This document shows positions 24,647 to 33,732 of a stretch of 64,000 nucleotides of DNA, in pieces. How positions within the stretch are numbered: position 1 is the first letter of the stretch; the number at the start of each line of letters is the position of its first letter. Origin of the DNA: Phaeospirillum tilakii (lineage in GTDB: Bacteria; Pseudomonadota; Alphaproteobacteria; Rhodospirillales; Magnetospirillaceae); contig NZ_JBHUIY010000006.1 in the NCBI RefSeq assembly GCF_042683125.1, positions 84,458 through 148,457 on the forward strand, read 5' to 3'. Both the position numbers and the translations under genes were made by a program. The notes beneath the pieces were generated by a model, which saw only the letters and a list, made by a program, of their open reading frames with translations, ran no database searches and was not told the origin of the DNA.

Positions 24647-26602
24647 TCAGTAATCCATCCGATAGGGCGCATAGGGAGCCTCGTCGCGACAATGGGCGGC
24701 GTAGGCCAGCACCTGCTCCTCGATCAACCGCCGCCACACCACCTTGCCGCCGCGCGGGCTGGCGACCGGACGGTCGAGCCAGCGTTCATAGCCCTGGATC
24801 ACCCGGCGGCGCCCCTCGCCGGTCAGCCGCACCGCCGCCGCCGGGGTCTCGACCGTCAGGAAATCCGCCGCCGACACCTCCCGATTGTTGAACAGGGTGA
24901 CGGTCAGCCCCTCGGCCAGCGGGGCGCGGAATTCCTCGACCAGATCATAGACACAGCCGTCATGCCCGTCGCGCGAGCCGTGCAGCGCCCCAAAACCGGG
25001 ATGCAGGCCATGGCGCGACACCAGCGCCGCGACCTCGCGGGTCAGCATCGCCGCCGTCAGCGACAGCACCGCGTTGACCGGATCGGTCGGCGGCCGCCGC
25101 ACCCGGTGGGTCAGGCTCCAGCCCCGCTTCAGCCGCCGCCCCAGCGCCGGCCAGTACAGCGCCGCCGCCGCGCCCTCGGTGCCCATCAACGCGGCCAGAT
25201 CCAGGGTGGGATCGGCGGTCTGACGATAGGCGCGGTTGAGCCCGGCCAAGGCCGTCTCGGTCTCCGCGTCATGCGCCCCGGCCGGCAGCAACCGGCGCAA
25301 CAGCGCCCGCTGGTTGTGGATCCGCCCCGCCACCAGCCGCCGCGCCAGCTCCAGCCGCCGCACCGGATCGAGCACGATCCCGGCCTGGGCCAGATGCAGC
25401 CCGGCCCGACGCGACGAGGACGGGGTCAAGGTTCCCTCGGTGGCGCCGAAGCCATCGACGAACTGCACCACGATCCCGGCGGCCAGCGCCTGACGCAGCG
25501 CCACCGGCTCCGCGTCGGCCTCCGGCCCCAGATCGATCCGCTCGACCCGCTCCGCCGGCAGGGCGAGCAGTTCCCGGCCCTCCTCGCTGACGGTCAGACT
25601 CTGGTTGCGCAGCCCCAGACGCCGCCGCCCGCCATGGAGATAGAGAACCCGCTGGGTGGCGCGCCAGCCGGCCCGCTCCCCGGCCTCGGCCTCGTCGCGG
25701 GCCCGGGCGGCGCGCTCATCCCCGGCGGCGATCTCGCGCAACAGCCGGGTCGCCGCCTCCTCGGCCCCATCCTCCTCGGGATCGACCTTCATCGCCAGCG
25801 AACGGACGAACAGATGGCCGAGGAAACGGAACCCCTCGGCGAAATCAACGATCCGGGTCTTTTCCGGATTGAGCCGCAGGCCGCGTTCCTCCAGCAGCGC
25901 GGCCACCCGGGGCAGCATCGCCCGTGCCCGCGACTCCGACCGGCACAACAGCACGAAATCATCGGCGAAGCGGACCAGACGCACCTCCGCCGCCTCGACC
26001 GCGTCGTCGAATCCGTCGAGATAGAAATTCGACAGCAGCGGCGACAGCGGCGAGCCCTGGGCCAACCCCCGCCCGCCCTCCGCGCCGGCGATCAGCCCCT
26101 GTTCGATCAGATCCAGTACCGCCCGGTCTTCGATCACCCGGCCCAGCGCGCTCATCAGCGCGTCATGCGGCACCTTCTCGAAATAGCGTTCGATGTCGGC
26201 ATCGATCACCCATTGATAGCCGGCATCGCGGAACCGTTCGATCCGCGCCACCGCCTGCCGCACCGACCGCCCGGGCCGATAGCCGAAGCCGTCCTCGGCC
26301 ATCCCGGCATCGAAAACCGGGGTCAATTCCAGCGCGATCGCCGTCTGCACCACCCGGTCGCGCACGCAGGGAATCGATAACGGCCGGGTGCCGCCCGACC
26401 GCTTGGGGATCAGCACCACCCGATGCGGCCCGGGATGATACCGCCCCGCCCGCAGCTCCCGATGCAGCGCGAGCAGATGCGAGGGAGCCTCGGCGGCGAA
26501 GGCGGATACCGTCTCGCCATCACCACCGGCGGCGCCGGCATTGCCCTTGACCTTCTCCCACGCCGCCTCCAACGTCGTCAGCGACGAAATCGCCTCGAAC
26601 AT
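24647..26602 (-). CDS. cas1: Reverse transcriptase-Cas1 fusion
   Basis: 651 residues. Residues 1-265 are a group-II-intron-like reverse transcriptase: LIPKRSGGTRPLSIP, IDADIERYFEKVPH (Asp134/136), GLAQGSPLSPLLSN (182-188) and RFADDFVLL (FADD 212-215, the catalytic pair). After a charged linker, Cas1 spans about 315-640 with Glu476 (MGTEGAAAALYW), His541 (GFGALHGSRDG) and Asp553 (VYDLVEEFR) as metal ligands. No Cas6 domain is fused at the N-terminus. Both active sites look intact, so acquisition from RNA is plausible, as shown experimentally for Marinomonas RT-Cas1. It sits with cas2 between two outward-facing arrays. Confidence 0.96.
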   Translation of the reverse strand: MFEAISSLTTLEAAWEKVKGNAGAAGGDGETVSAFAAEAPSHLLALHRELRAGRYHPGPHRVVLIPKRSGGTRPLSIPCVRDRVVQTAIALELTPVFDAGMAEDGFGYRPGRSVRQAVARIERFRDAGYQWVIDADIERYFEKVPHDALMSALGRVIEDRAVLDLIEQGLIAGAEGGRGLAQGSPLSPLLSNFYLDGFDDAVEAAEVRLVRFADDFVLLCRSESRARAMLPRVAALLEERGLRLNPEKTRIVDFAEGFRFLGHLFVRSLAMKVDPEEDGAEEAATRLLREIAAGDERAARARDEAEAGERAGWRATQRVLYLHGGRRRLGLRNQSLTVSEEGRELLALPAERVERIDLGPEADAEPVALRQALAAGIVVQFVDGFGATEGTLTPSSSRRAGLHLAQAGIVLDPVRRLELARRLVAGRIHNQRALLRRLLPAGAHDAETETALAGLNRAYRQTADPTLDLAALMGTEGAAAALYWPALGRRLKRGWSLTHRVRRPPTDPVNAVLSLTAAMLTREVAALVSRHGLHPGFGALHGSRDGHDGCVYDLVEEFRAPLAEGLTVTLFNNREVSAADFLTVETPAAAVRLTGEGRRRVIQGYERWLDRPVASPRGGKVVWRRLIEEQVLAYAAHCRDEAPYAPYRMDY

Positions 26603-26770
26603 CGGCCTCCACCCCGTGGAATGAATGACAAACGATTATTATAAAATGATTTTTTCGCTCTTTTTCAACCGGCGCGACGGGAAATCGGATCCTCCGGCCC
26701 CGACCGTTGCCCCACCCCGTGGAACAGGCCCTGTTTTCCGCTTGATTGACAACGGCTTGCCAAGGGAGGA
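26603..26770 (+). promoter_or_regulatory. Leader of array 3 (and RT-cas1 upstream region)
   Basis: CCCCGTGGAA at 26612-26621 and 26715-26724 (103 bp apart), 19 bp, GATTGACAA (26744-26752), 18 bp, first repeat. The spacing equals that of leader 2. Between the boxes is an A/T-rich run (26631-26668) that may carry promoters for both the array and the divergent RT-cas1-cas2 unit. Confidence 0.8.
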
Positions 26771-27658
26771 GCCTGGAGCCCATCCGCTGTTGGGAGCGGA
26801 TTGAGACCTTTCACTATCACGCTGATGATCATATTGTTATCGAGCCTGGAGCCCATCCGCTGTTGGGAGCGGATTGAGACCTTATCCTTGATCAACTTAA
26901 GAATGGTGCCGTGCCTGGAGCCCATCCGCTGTTGGGAGCGGATTGAGACTCAGCCAACCAGGTTACTGCCAACCAGGCACGCCTGGAGCCCATCCGCTGT
27001 TGGGAGCGGATTGAGACTTCATTCGGTCAAGCCGGAAATGGTTCACGAATGCCTGGAGCCCATCCGCTGTTGGGAGCGGATTGAGACTTCGCGGCGTCGT
27101 CGGTCCACTTCCGCGCCAGGGCCTGGAGCCCATCCGCTGTTGGGAGCGGATTGAGACGACTGCGAGGGCGAGACCGCCAAAGACTACGAGCCTGGAGCCC
27201 ATCCGCTGTTGGGAGCGGATTGAGACACGACCAGCTGCCGATCAGCGTTGAAGAATCTGGTCGCCTGGAGCCCATCCGCTGTTGGGAGCGGATTGAGACA
27301 GGATGACGATGCTGACAACGCCGATCGCACCGACGCCTGGAGCCCATCCGCTGTTGGGAGCGGATTGAGACATGTGGCCCACCTTGAGCCATTTCTTCAT
27401 CCAGCTGAGCCTGGAGCCCATCCGCTGTTGGGAGCGGATTGAGACCGAATAGCCCTTGCCCTTGGGGCCAGTGGCGATGCCTGGAGCCCATCCGCTGTTG
27501 GGAGCGGATTGAGACCAGCTCGGAAGCCTCCGCCTCGGCCAGAATCCGGGCCTGGAGCCCATCCGCTGTTGGGAGCGGATTGAGACAGCAGGGCTTCGTT
27601 GATGGCCGCGTCGTCCTGCTTGCCTGGAGCCCATCCGCTGTTGGGAGCGGATTGAAAC
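26771..27658 (+). CRISPR. CRISPR array 3 (13 repeats, 12 spacers)
   Basis: Repeat of 37 bases, GCCTGGAGCCCATCCGCTGT then TGGGAGCGGATTGAGAC; spacers 31-37 bases. Repeats end in ATTGAGAC on the plus strand, so transcription runs left to right, away from RT-Cas1, from the leader at 26603-26770. Only the last repeat differs (ATTGAAAC), marking the old end. Array transcripts could read on into the corA gene 124 bp later. Confidence 0.97.
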
Positions 27659-27781
27659 GGTTCGGCCCGGAGCGCCTCGCGATCGCACCCAGCGCCCAAA
27701 GCCACCGGATCGGCTCTTGCCTTCGTCGCCGCGCAACCGCACCCTGCACCAGGGAAACCACCGCAACAGGAGCCGGGAGCG

Positions 27782-29377
27782 ATGGAAAAGGCCGCCCTCC
27801 CCTTGATCGAGGTCGAGCAGTTCCGCGAGATCCTGTTATGGCCGTTCCGCCTGGACATTCCCAAACGGGACCGCACCGAACAGATCAGCGACCGCATCAG
27901 CCGCGAGGCGGATCGTCTGAAGGCCTCGGGCTGGGAAGAGGTGACGAAGTCCCGCCTGGATGCCCTGTCTTCCCTCGGATCGCCGCAGGATGGCGCGGCC
28001 GATGCCTACGCCGAATTCGTCTACTTCCACCCCTTCATCCAGGATCTGCTGTTTTCCGACCCATCGCCGCTCCGGCTGTTCCGGCTCGGCGCCGGCATTG
28101 AGCGGATGGAGGTCAGCTTTGGGACCGGGGATCCCCTGATTTTCAGCGTCGAACGGTGCCACCTCTACCTGCTGCCGCCGATGGGGGTGGCGCTGCTGGC
28201 GCTGGAGGTCTCCTCCGAGACGCTGGGCACGCTCGACCGGGCGCTGACCGTACTGGACACCCTGCGCCGTGCCTATCCACCGTACTGGATCTCGGAGAAA
28301 GAGCCCGGCCTGTCGCCCGACACGGTGCGCTGGCTGGGGCGGGGGGACACGGAAATTCGCCCATCCGAGCCCCTCGACCGCGATCAAGCGATCAATTGGG
28401 TTCGCACCCATCACACCTCGCCACTGGCGTCGCATTGGCGGGCCCTGCTCCAGCCGCTTCAGTTCGATCCCCAACACTGGCGTCAGCTCGGCGACGAACG
28501 GATGCCGGTGATGGCCTGGCTGAAGGTGAAACACCCCGAGGCGATCTCCCGGGGCGACTGGGTCCGGCTGGCCCTGCTCGACAAACCCGACGGTCACGCC
28601 CTGCCCTACGGCACCGCTTATCTCACCGATTTCGAGGCGCGGCATTGCTACGACGCCTTTTGGGATCCAAAAGAGGGGAAAACGACCCGAACCCTGTTGT
28701 CTGGTCATAGTTTCGTGATGGTCGGTAACGATGACTTCTTCACCACGCACGCCCGCACCCATTTCCGGCGGCATTACTTCCAGATGGGACTGATCGCCCA
28801 TCTTCAGATCGCCGCCCTGCTGGCCTTGTCGCACCGGCTGAGCCATGCCAGCGATTTGTCCGACCCGGCCGCCGAGGACATCCTCAAGGCGGCGCTGGAT
28901 TTCACCCATCGGCTGTGGTTCCCCGATTTGTCCAACCACAGCCAAAGCCGCGAGTTGTTCCAGCACTGGCGAAGCTTCCTCGGCACCGAGACCCTGTATG
29001 CCCAGGTGATGCGCGAGGCCCAGGACCATTTGGCCTTCCGCAATGCCCGCTCCGACCGCGCCGCCGCCGACGCCGCCAACACCCTCAGTCTGGTTGCCAC
29101 GGTCGGGCTCACGCTGTCGCTGGTGGTCGGCCTGCTGGGGATCAACGTGCTGATTCCGGGACAGACCGGATCATCCGTCCCCAATGCCGCCGAGCCGGTG
29201 ACTCGCCAAGCCGTCTGGGCCTTCGTCGAGACGACGATCGCCGGCGTGCTGGGCTGTACCGGCCTGGGGCTGGGGCTGATCGCCACCCGGCGACGATGGC
29301 GCGAAGCCGGATGGGTCGCGGCTGTGCTGGGATTGGTCGCGATGGTCGCGGCATATCTGGCGCAGCGTCAACTATGA
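27782..29377 (+). CDS. corA: CorA-like membrane protein, predicted CRISPR effector
   Basis: 531 residues, ATG with CAGGAGCCGGGAG upstream. A long soluble N-terminal part (residues 1-420) ends in a helical stretch leading to the membrane, as in CorA; the first transmembrane segment finishes LSLVVGLLGINVLIPG, where GIN stands at the place of the CorA GMN signature. One or two more membrane helices follow (VLGCTGLGLGLIA, WVAAVLGLVAMVAAYLA). CorA homologues are encoded with type III systems; in Bacteroides fragilis one is activated by SAM-AMP and disrupts the membrane. The adjacent DHH gene and HD-less Cas10 fit that model. Signal binding here is inferred, not seen. Confidence 0.8.
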   Translation: MEKAALPLIEVEQFREILLWPFRLDIPKRDRTEQISDRISREADRLKASGWEEVTKSRLDALSSLGSPQDGAADAYAEFVYFHPFIQDLLFSDPSPLRLFRLGAGIERMEVSFGTGDPLIFSVERCHLYLLPPMGVALLALEVSSETLGTLDRALTVLDTLRRAYPPYWISEKEPGLSPDTVRWLGRGDTEIRPSEPLDRDQAINWVRTHHTSPLASHWRALLQPLQFDPQHWRQLGDERMPVMAWLKVKHPEAISRGDWVRLALLDKPDGHALPYGTAYLTDFEARHCYDAFWDPKEGKTTRTLLSGHSFVMVGNDDFFTTHARTHFRRHYFQMGLIAHLQIAALLALSHRLSHASDLSDPAAEDILKAALDFTHRLWFPDLSNHSQSRELFQHWRSFLGTETLYAQVMREAQDHLAFRNARSDRAAADAANTLSLVATVGLTLSLVVGLLGINVLIPGQTGSSVPNAAEPVTRQAVWAFVETTIAGVLGCTGLGLGLIATRRRWREAGWVAAVLGLVAMVAAYLAQRQL

Positions 29378-29390
29378 TAGTATCCCTCTG

Positions 29391-29444
29391 AATAATAAGG
29401 GGGTTTGGGGCATCGCCCCAAGCGGGTTCGGGCGGCAGCCCGAC
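29391..29444. repeat. Diverged dispersed repeat B between corA and the DHH gene
   Basis: GGGGGTTTGGGGCATCGCCCC, AAGCGGG and CGGGCGGCAGCCCG: the same palindrome order as repeat B but with TTGGGGC in place of CCGGGGC. It may attenuate transcription between the two genes. Confidence 0.5.
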
Positions 29445-29481
29445 AACAGCGCCACCTCCAATTCTGCGGAGGCCGGATGAA

Positions 29482-30261
29482 ATGACACGCTGGTGCTTCC
29501 TGCTCGGCGGCGGCGACCTGGAAATGACCACCATTCGCGCCTTGGTCGCCGCGACCCTGGGGGAGGAAGCGATCCGGGACCGGGGCCTGACCTGGGGCGC
29601 CCGCCTGTCCGATTATGCCGAGGATCTGGGAGTGCTTCCGCCGGAGACCGTGCCGGTGCTGGTGGAACTCGCCCTCGACATCGAACCGCCGCCCGGCGCG
29701 GTGGTGATCGACCACCACAACGAGGACAGCGGGAGCGACCGCCCGACCTCGCTGGAGCAGGTGTTTGCCTTGCTCGGGCTGCCGCCGTCAGCCTGGACCA
29801 GAGCCTTTGCCCTGGTCGCCGCCAACGATCGCGGCCATGTCCCGGCTTTGCGCGCCCTGGGCGCCAGCGCCGAGGAAATCGAAGCGATCCGCCGCGCCGA
29901 CCGGCAGGCCCAGGGCATTACTCCGGCCGAGGAACGGGACGGCGAGACCGCCACCGCCCGCCGCCGGCCCGCCCTGGACGGCGCCGTGACCCTGGTCGAT
30001 CTGCCCCATGCCCGCACGGCCACGGTGACGGACCGGCTGGCGACGCTCGACCCGCCGCCCGAAGCGGTGCTGATCCGCTCGCCGACCGAGGTCAATTTCT
30101 TCGGCCCCGGCCCAGCGGTCCGGGCGCTTGACGCGGCGCTTCCCGGTGGCTGGCACGGGGGCGACCTGCCCCGGGCCGGCTTCTGGGGGCGGGGCGAGCC
30201 GCTGCCGGAAACCGAGGCGCTGCTGGCTATCCTGGCGGATCCTCTTGCGAAAAAAGGATGA
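29482..30261 (+). CDS. nrn: DHH-family phosphodiesterase, NrN-like (predicted SAM-AMP degrading enzyme)
   Basis: 259 residues, ATG with GCGGAGG upstream. The DHH motif is explicit: Asp77-His78-His79 in GAVVIDHHNED, preceded by an acidic strand (ELALDIE) and followed by FALVAANDRGHVPALRALGA, as in the metal sites of NrnA/NanoRNase enzymes. The C-terminal part has PGGWHGGDLPRAGFWG, like the GGH loop of DHHA1. Such NrN enzymes pair with CorA in type III loci and hydrolyse SAM-AMP, switching the response off. Same strand as corA, 104 bp downstream, with a repeat between. Degradation of short RNAs (nanoRNase) is the alternative role. Confidence 0.8.
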   Translation: MTRWCFLLGGGDLEMTTIRALVAATLGEEAIRDRGLTWGARLSDYAEDLGVLPPETVPVLVELALDIEPPPGAVVIDHHNEDSGSDRPTSLEQVFALLGLPPSAWTRAFALVAANDRGHVPALRALGASAEEIEAIRRADRQAQGITPAEERDGETATARRRPALDGAVTLVDLPHARTATVTDRLATLDPPPEAVLIRSPTEVNFFGPGPAVRALDAALPGGWHGGDLPRAGFWGRGEPLPETEALLAILADPLAKKG

Positions 30262-30387
30262 TTTTCCAGGACCTCCCTTGGGAAAAAACAACAAAAACCC
30301 TTTCCAGGGCCCACCCACACCGCACGGCCGGCGGTGCCGTGGTCGCCGCAAGCCATGGCCCCGGGGAAGGACCCGTGAAGGGGGGGC

Positions 30388-33300
30388 TCAGCCCACCCCC
30401 TCGACCGGACGGCACCGATTGCGGCTGGCGGCCTGTCGGGCGATGCGGTTCCAACTCTCGGCGGTGATCTCGTGCCACGTCTCGGTTGCCACGATCGCCC
30501 GCCGCTGGGTGCCAGATGGGGGGATATCTTCTAAACAGATATCAGGGGATGTGGCACCCACCGCCGCCTTGTGCTGGTTGCGACGGCGACGGCATTCGAG
30601 CCCCATCCGCTCGAAAATTTCCCTGACGTCACGCAGGGGATAGGCCGGCATCGGCAATGCCCCGGGCTGGCCGTTGCGGTCCACCCCCACATAGCGGGCC
30701 CACTTCGCCGGCACGATCGCGAGATAGGCCAGCAGGTAGCGGCGTTCAATCACCCGGCCGAGCAGGTGGGTTGCCAGCTCGGGCGTGATCCGCAAGCCAG
30801 AACGCATCGTCACCCCGGCCAACAGCGCGCGGTAGGCCAAGACCCTCGCCCGCTCGAACCGATGCAACGCCAGATCGCCCGAGGCGGGGTCACGAGGGTC
30901 GGCCAGCCCGAGAACCCCGGCGCTGAAGCGATCCATCCGGCGCGGCCCCCGCCCTTCGTCCCAGACCTCCAACGCGGCCTCGTCAACATCATCAACGCCG
31001 AGGTCGGTTTTGATCCGATGCCGCAGCAGGGCCAGTCGCTCCGCCTCGGTCGGGCGCGGGATGTCGCGCAGGAGGGCGGCCTCCGCGTCGCTCAGGTCCG
31101 GCGCGGCCAGAATGGCGGAACGCCCCTGCTCGCGGATCGCCGCCCGCACGGCCTTGACCTCGGCGCCAAGTGCCTCGTCCACCACCAGCGGCAACCGTTC
31201 GACCCGGAACCCCTGATGCTCCAGTCCCCACCATAGCCCGGCGGCGAAGTCGGCCCGCTGTGTGGCGTGATCGGCTTCGACCTTGGCGACGAAGTGGTCG
31301 AAATCGCTGGCATGGGTCACGGCGAGGCCTTCACGCGCGGCGGCCTCTTCCATCCCGGCGGTGATCGCTGCGGCATGGTCGATGTCGCGGCGATTGTTCG
31401 CCAGGACCACGATCGTCCAGGAGCGCAGATAGCGGACCCGCCGCAGCATCTGCATCGCATCGGCCGGAGTGATGGTCGCGCCGTTGGCGAACAACAGGCC
31501 GTGGGAGAAATAAGGACCGGTCTCGCGATGCTCGATGCTCAATCCGGAAGAAATGACCCCGGTATGCACCACGGCATCGTAGGTTCGGGAAACGCCTTCC
31601 GGATCCTGCCAGAATTTGGCCTGTTCCGGATTGTTCCGGTTGTCGCCATGCAGCAGCAGCACCCGCGCCCCGCCGGCCTCCAGCACCCGGGCGACCTCGA
31701 TCGCCCGACTTTTCTCGCCACACCCGACCCACAGGCGTTCCCCGGCACTGAGCCGAGCCTGCGCCTCGCCATAGGCCGTGACCTGGGCGTCCTGACCGAA
31801 GCCGAATTTCACGGCCAACCCCTCGTTGCGGTGCGGCAGGTGGATGATGCGAAAACGCTCCCCTGGCCGGCAGGCTTCCAGAAAGGCGATAACCCGGTCG
31901 TCCATCCCGGCATCGGCACCGATGACGCATTCCGCCTTTCGCACCAGATCGCGCAGGGCGTGGAACACGTCGGCCGGGCTTTTACCGTCGGCCACCGTGA
32001 CCTTGGACGCGAGCGAGCGCAGCACCTGGGCGATTTCATCCAGGAACACGAACCGCACCTTGCCCAGGATGGGAGCGTGGTCGGCCTTGACGATGCTCGG
32101 CAAACAGGTCGCCAACGCCTCGACCGAGGGCGCCAGATCGGCCGGAACGTCCTGGTAATGACGGCATCCCAGCCGCAGGGCCAATTCGTCAACCAAGCTC
32201 TGCCGGTGACAGATCGCGACGAAACGGCCGGGCTGTTGCTTGGCCCAGGCGGCGAACGGGGCGCCGATGCGCTGGGTCTTGCCGCTCCCCATCGGCGCGT
32301 TGAGCAGGATCACGCCGTGATAATCCGCCGCCGACAGGCTGGGCAACGTCGCCACGGTTTCCACATCGTGCCGCCCCATGACGTCCGGGCTGATCGCGAC
32401 CGCCGACAGGGCGCACTGTTTCCGCTGCTCAAGCCGCTTCCGCCGATCCTCGCCGATGGCCCGCAAACTGTCGGGATGCAACAGACCCGCCGGGGCTGTG
32501 TCATGCAGCCGCCCCAACAGTTCCTCCAGACTGAACACATGCGGACAACGGGCCGACACCCGGCGGGCAATCGCCCAGGCCAGCGCGGCGACATCACCGG
32601 CCGACTCCGCCGCCGCCAGCTTGCCCCACCATGTCGCTTCGCGCCCTTCCAGCGCGACCGCCGGGAGAGAGCGTGGGGAGGTGAAGGCCTCGGCGTTGGC
32701 ATTCACGATCGCGGCCCGGACCGCCTCCCACCCCGCATCGTTCCAATCCTGGCCGCCCCGCCACGGCATCAGCACCGGCAAGCCGGTTTCCCGCGCCGCT
32801 TTTTCTCCCGTCCCCGACGTGTCGTTGTCGGCCGCGACCAGATCGGCCCGGGCATACGAAGCGACCAGGGGCAAGGCTCCGGCCGAGAAAGCCACGATCA
32901 CGGTATCGCCGCTTCCCCGGTGCCACGTCGCCCCGGTTGCCAGCCCTTCCACCAGAACACGCCGACCACTGCCGCCGGGGATCTCGAAATGGCACCCGTG
33001 GGCACGACCGCCGAGGATGAAACGTTTCCGCCCCCCGGCATCGATCCGTTGCAGGTTGACCAGCCGGCCCGCCTCGTCATGCATCGGCACCAACAGATCG
33101 CCGGCTCGGACCGCCGGAACGTCGCACCAACCCCGCTCCGCGCCACCCCACAATTGCGCCCGGCAATCGATCCGGGCCACCCGCAAGCCCGGAACCGCAA
33201 TCCGTTTGCGGGTCAGATAGGGATGGTCCTCGCTCGGGATCGCCTGCTCCCAGGCGGCACGGGCCGCCTCGGCTGCGGCGCGGTGTCCATCCTCCTGTTG

Positions 33301-33732
33301 GCGGTCACGCGCGGCAGCCTGTGCCGCTTGGGCCTGACGGGTCGCTTCGACGGCGGCACGATAGGCCTCGACCTGCGGCTGATTGTCGTTGGCCTCGCCA
33401 AGACCAGGATCCCGGCTGAATTGTCCCCAGGCCTCGTCCCGAGGCTTCCAGAACAGGGTTTGCCCGCCATGTCGAAACGATTTGAACGTGATCGCCGGCC
33501 AGACTGTGCCATCCCGATCCTCGGTGAGGCTGGCGATATAAAACTGCTTCTGATCCCTGCGGCCATTCAGCGCGGGCAGGTAGTGGCGGCGCCCATCCAG
33601 TTTCGGAAGCTCATCCAGGCGGGCGCCCACCTGTGCCGCTGCCGCCTGGGCGCTCGGGAAAAACGCGGCCAGAAGGTCTTCCGGTGTCGAATAATGCCGG
33701 CCGCACCAATCGAGGAAAGGGGCCGCCGTCAT
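30388..33732 (-). CDS. TOPRIM primase-helicase replication protein of the element
   Basis: 1114 residues. Residues 160-330 form a DnaG/Toprim-like unit: a zinc-free core with RVLVEGLATGATW (Glu262) and DLVAADNDTSG (Asp302, Asp304), the metal-binding acids of TOPRIM. Residues 470-800 are a superfamily-2-like helicase: Walker A APMGSGKTQ (479-487), FVFLDEIAQVL as Walker B, and VHTGVISSGLSIE further on, as in origin-binding helicases of the Herpes_ori_bp type. The remaining C-terminus is unassigned. Such fused proteins replicate excised satellites and integrative elements. Convergent with the DHH gene; its start overlaps the preceding gene by four bases. Confidence 0.8.
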   Translation of the reverse strand: MTAAPFLDWCGRHYSTPEDLLAAFFPSAQAAAAQVGARLDELPKLDGRRHYLPALNGRRDQKQFYIASLTEDRDGTVWPAITFKSFRHGGQTLFWKPRDEAWGQFSRDPGLGEANDNQPQVEAYRAAVEATRQAQAAQAAARDRQQEDGHRAAAEAARAAWEQAIPSEDHPYLTRKRIAVPGLRVARIDCRAQLWGGAERGWCDVPAVRAGDLLVPMHDEAGRLVNLQRIDAGGRKRFILGGRAHGCHFEIPGGSGRRVLVEGLATGATWHRGSGDTVIVAFSAGALPLVASYARADLVAADNDTSGTGEKAARETGLPVLMPWRGGQDWNDAGWEAVRAAIVNANAEAFTSPRSLPAVALEGREATWWGKLAAAESAGDVAALAWAIARRVSARCPHVFSLEELLGRLHDTAPAGLLHPDSLRAIGEDRRKRLEQRKQCALSAVAISPDVMGRHDVETVATLPSLSAADYHGVILLNAPMGSGKTQRIGAPFAAWAKQQPGRFVAICHRQSLVDELALRLGCRHYQDVPADLAPSVEALATCLPSIVKADHAPILGKVRFVFLDEIAQVLRSLASKVTVADGKSPADVFHALRDLVRKAECVIGADAGMDDRVIAFLEACRPGERFRIIHLPHRNEGLAVKFGFGQDAQVTAYGEAQARLSAGERLWVGCGEKSRAIEVARVLEAGGARVLLLHGDNRNNPEQAKFWQDPEGVSRTYDAVVHTGVISSGLSIEHRETGPYFSHGLLFANGATITPADAMQMLRRVRYLRSWTIVVLANNRRDIDHAAAITAGMEEAAAREGLAVTHASDFDHFVAKVEADHATQRADFAAGLWWGLEHQGFRVERLPLVVDEALGAEVKAVRAAIREQGRSAILAAPDLSDAEAALLRDIPRPTEAERLALLRHRIKTDLGVDDVDEAALEVWDEGRGPRRMDRFSAGVLGLADPRDPASGDLALHRFERARVLAYRALLAGVTMRSGLRITPELATHLLGRVIERRYLLAYLAIVPAKWARYVGVDRNGQPGALPMPAYPLRDVREIFERMGLECRRRRNQHKAAVGATSPDICLEDIPPSGTQRRAIVATETWHEITAESWNRIARQAASRNRCRPVEGVG

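Noticed and set aside
26963..27766. Open frames across array 3 reading NPLPTADGLQA
   Set aside because: Repeat translation, not a repeat protein.
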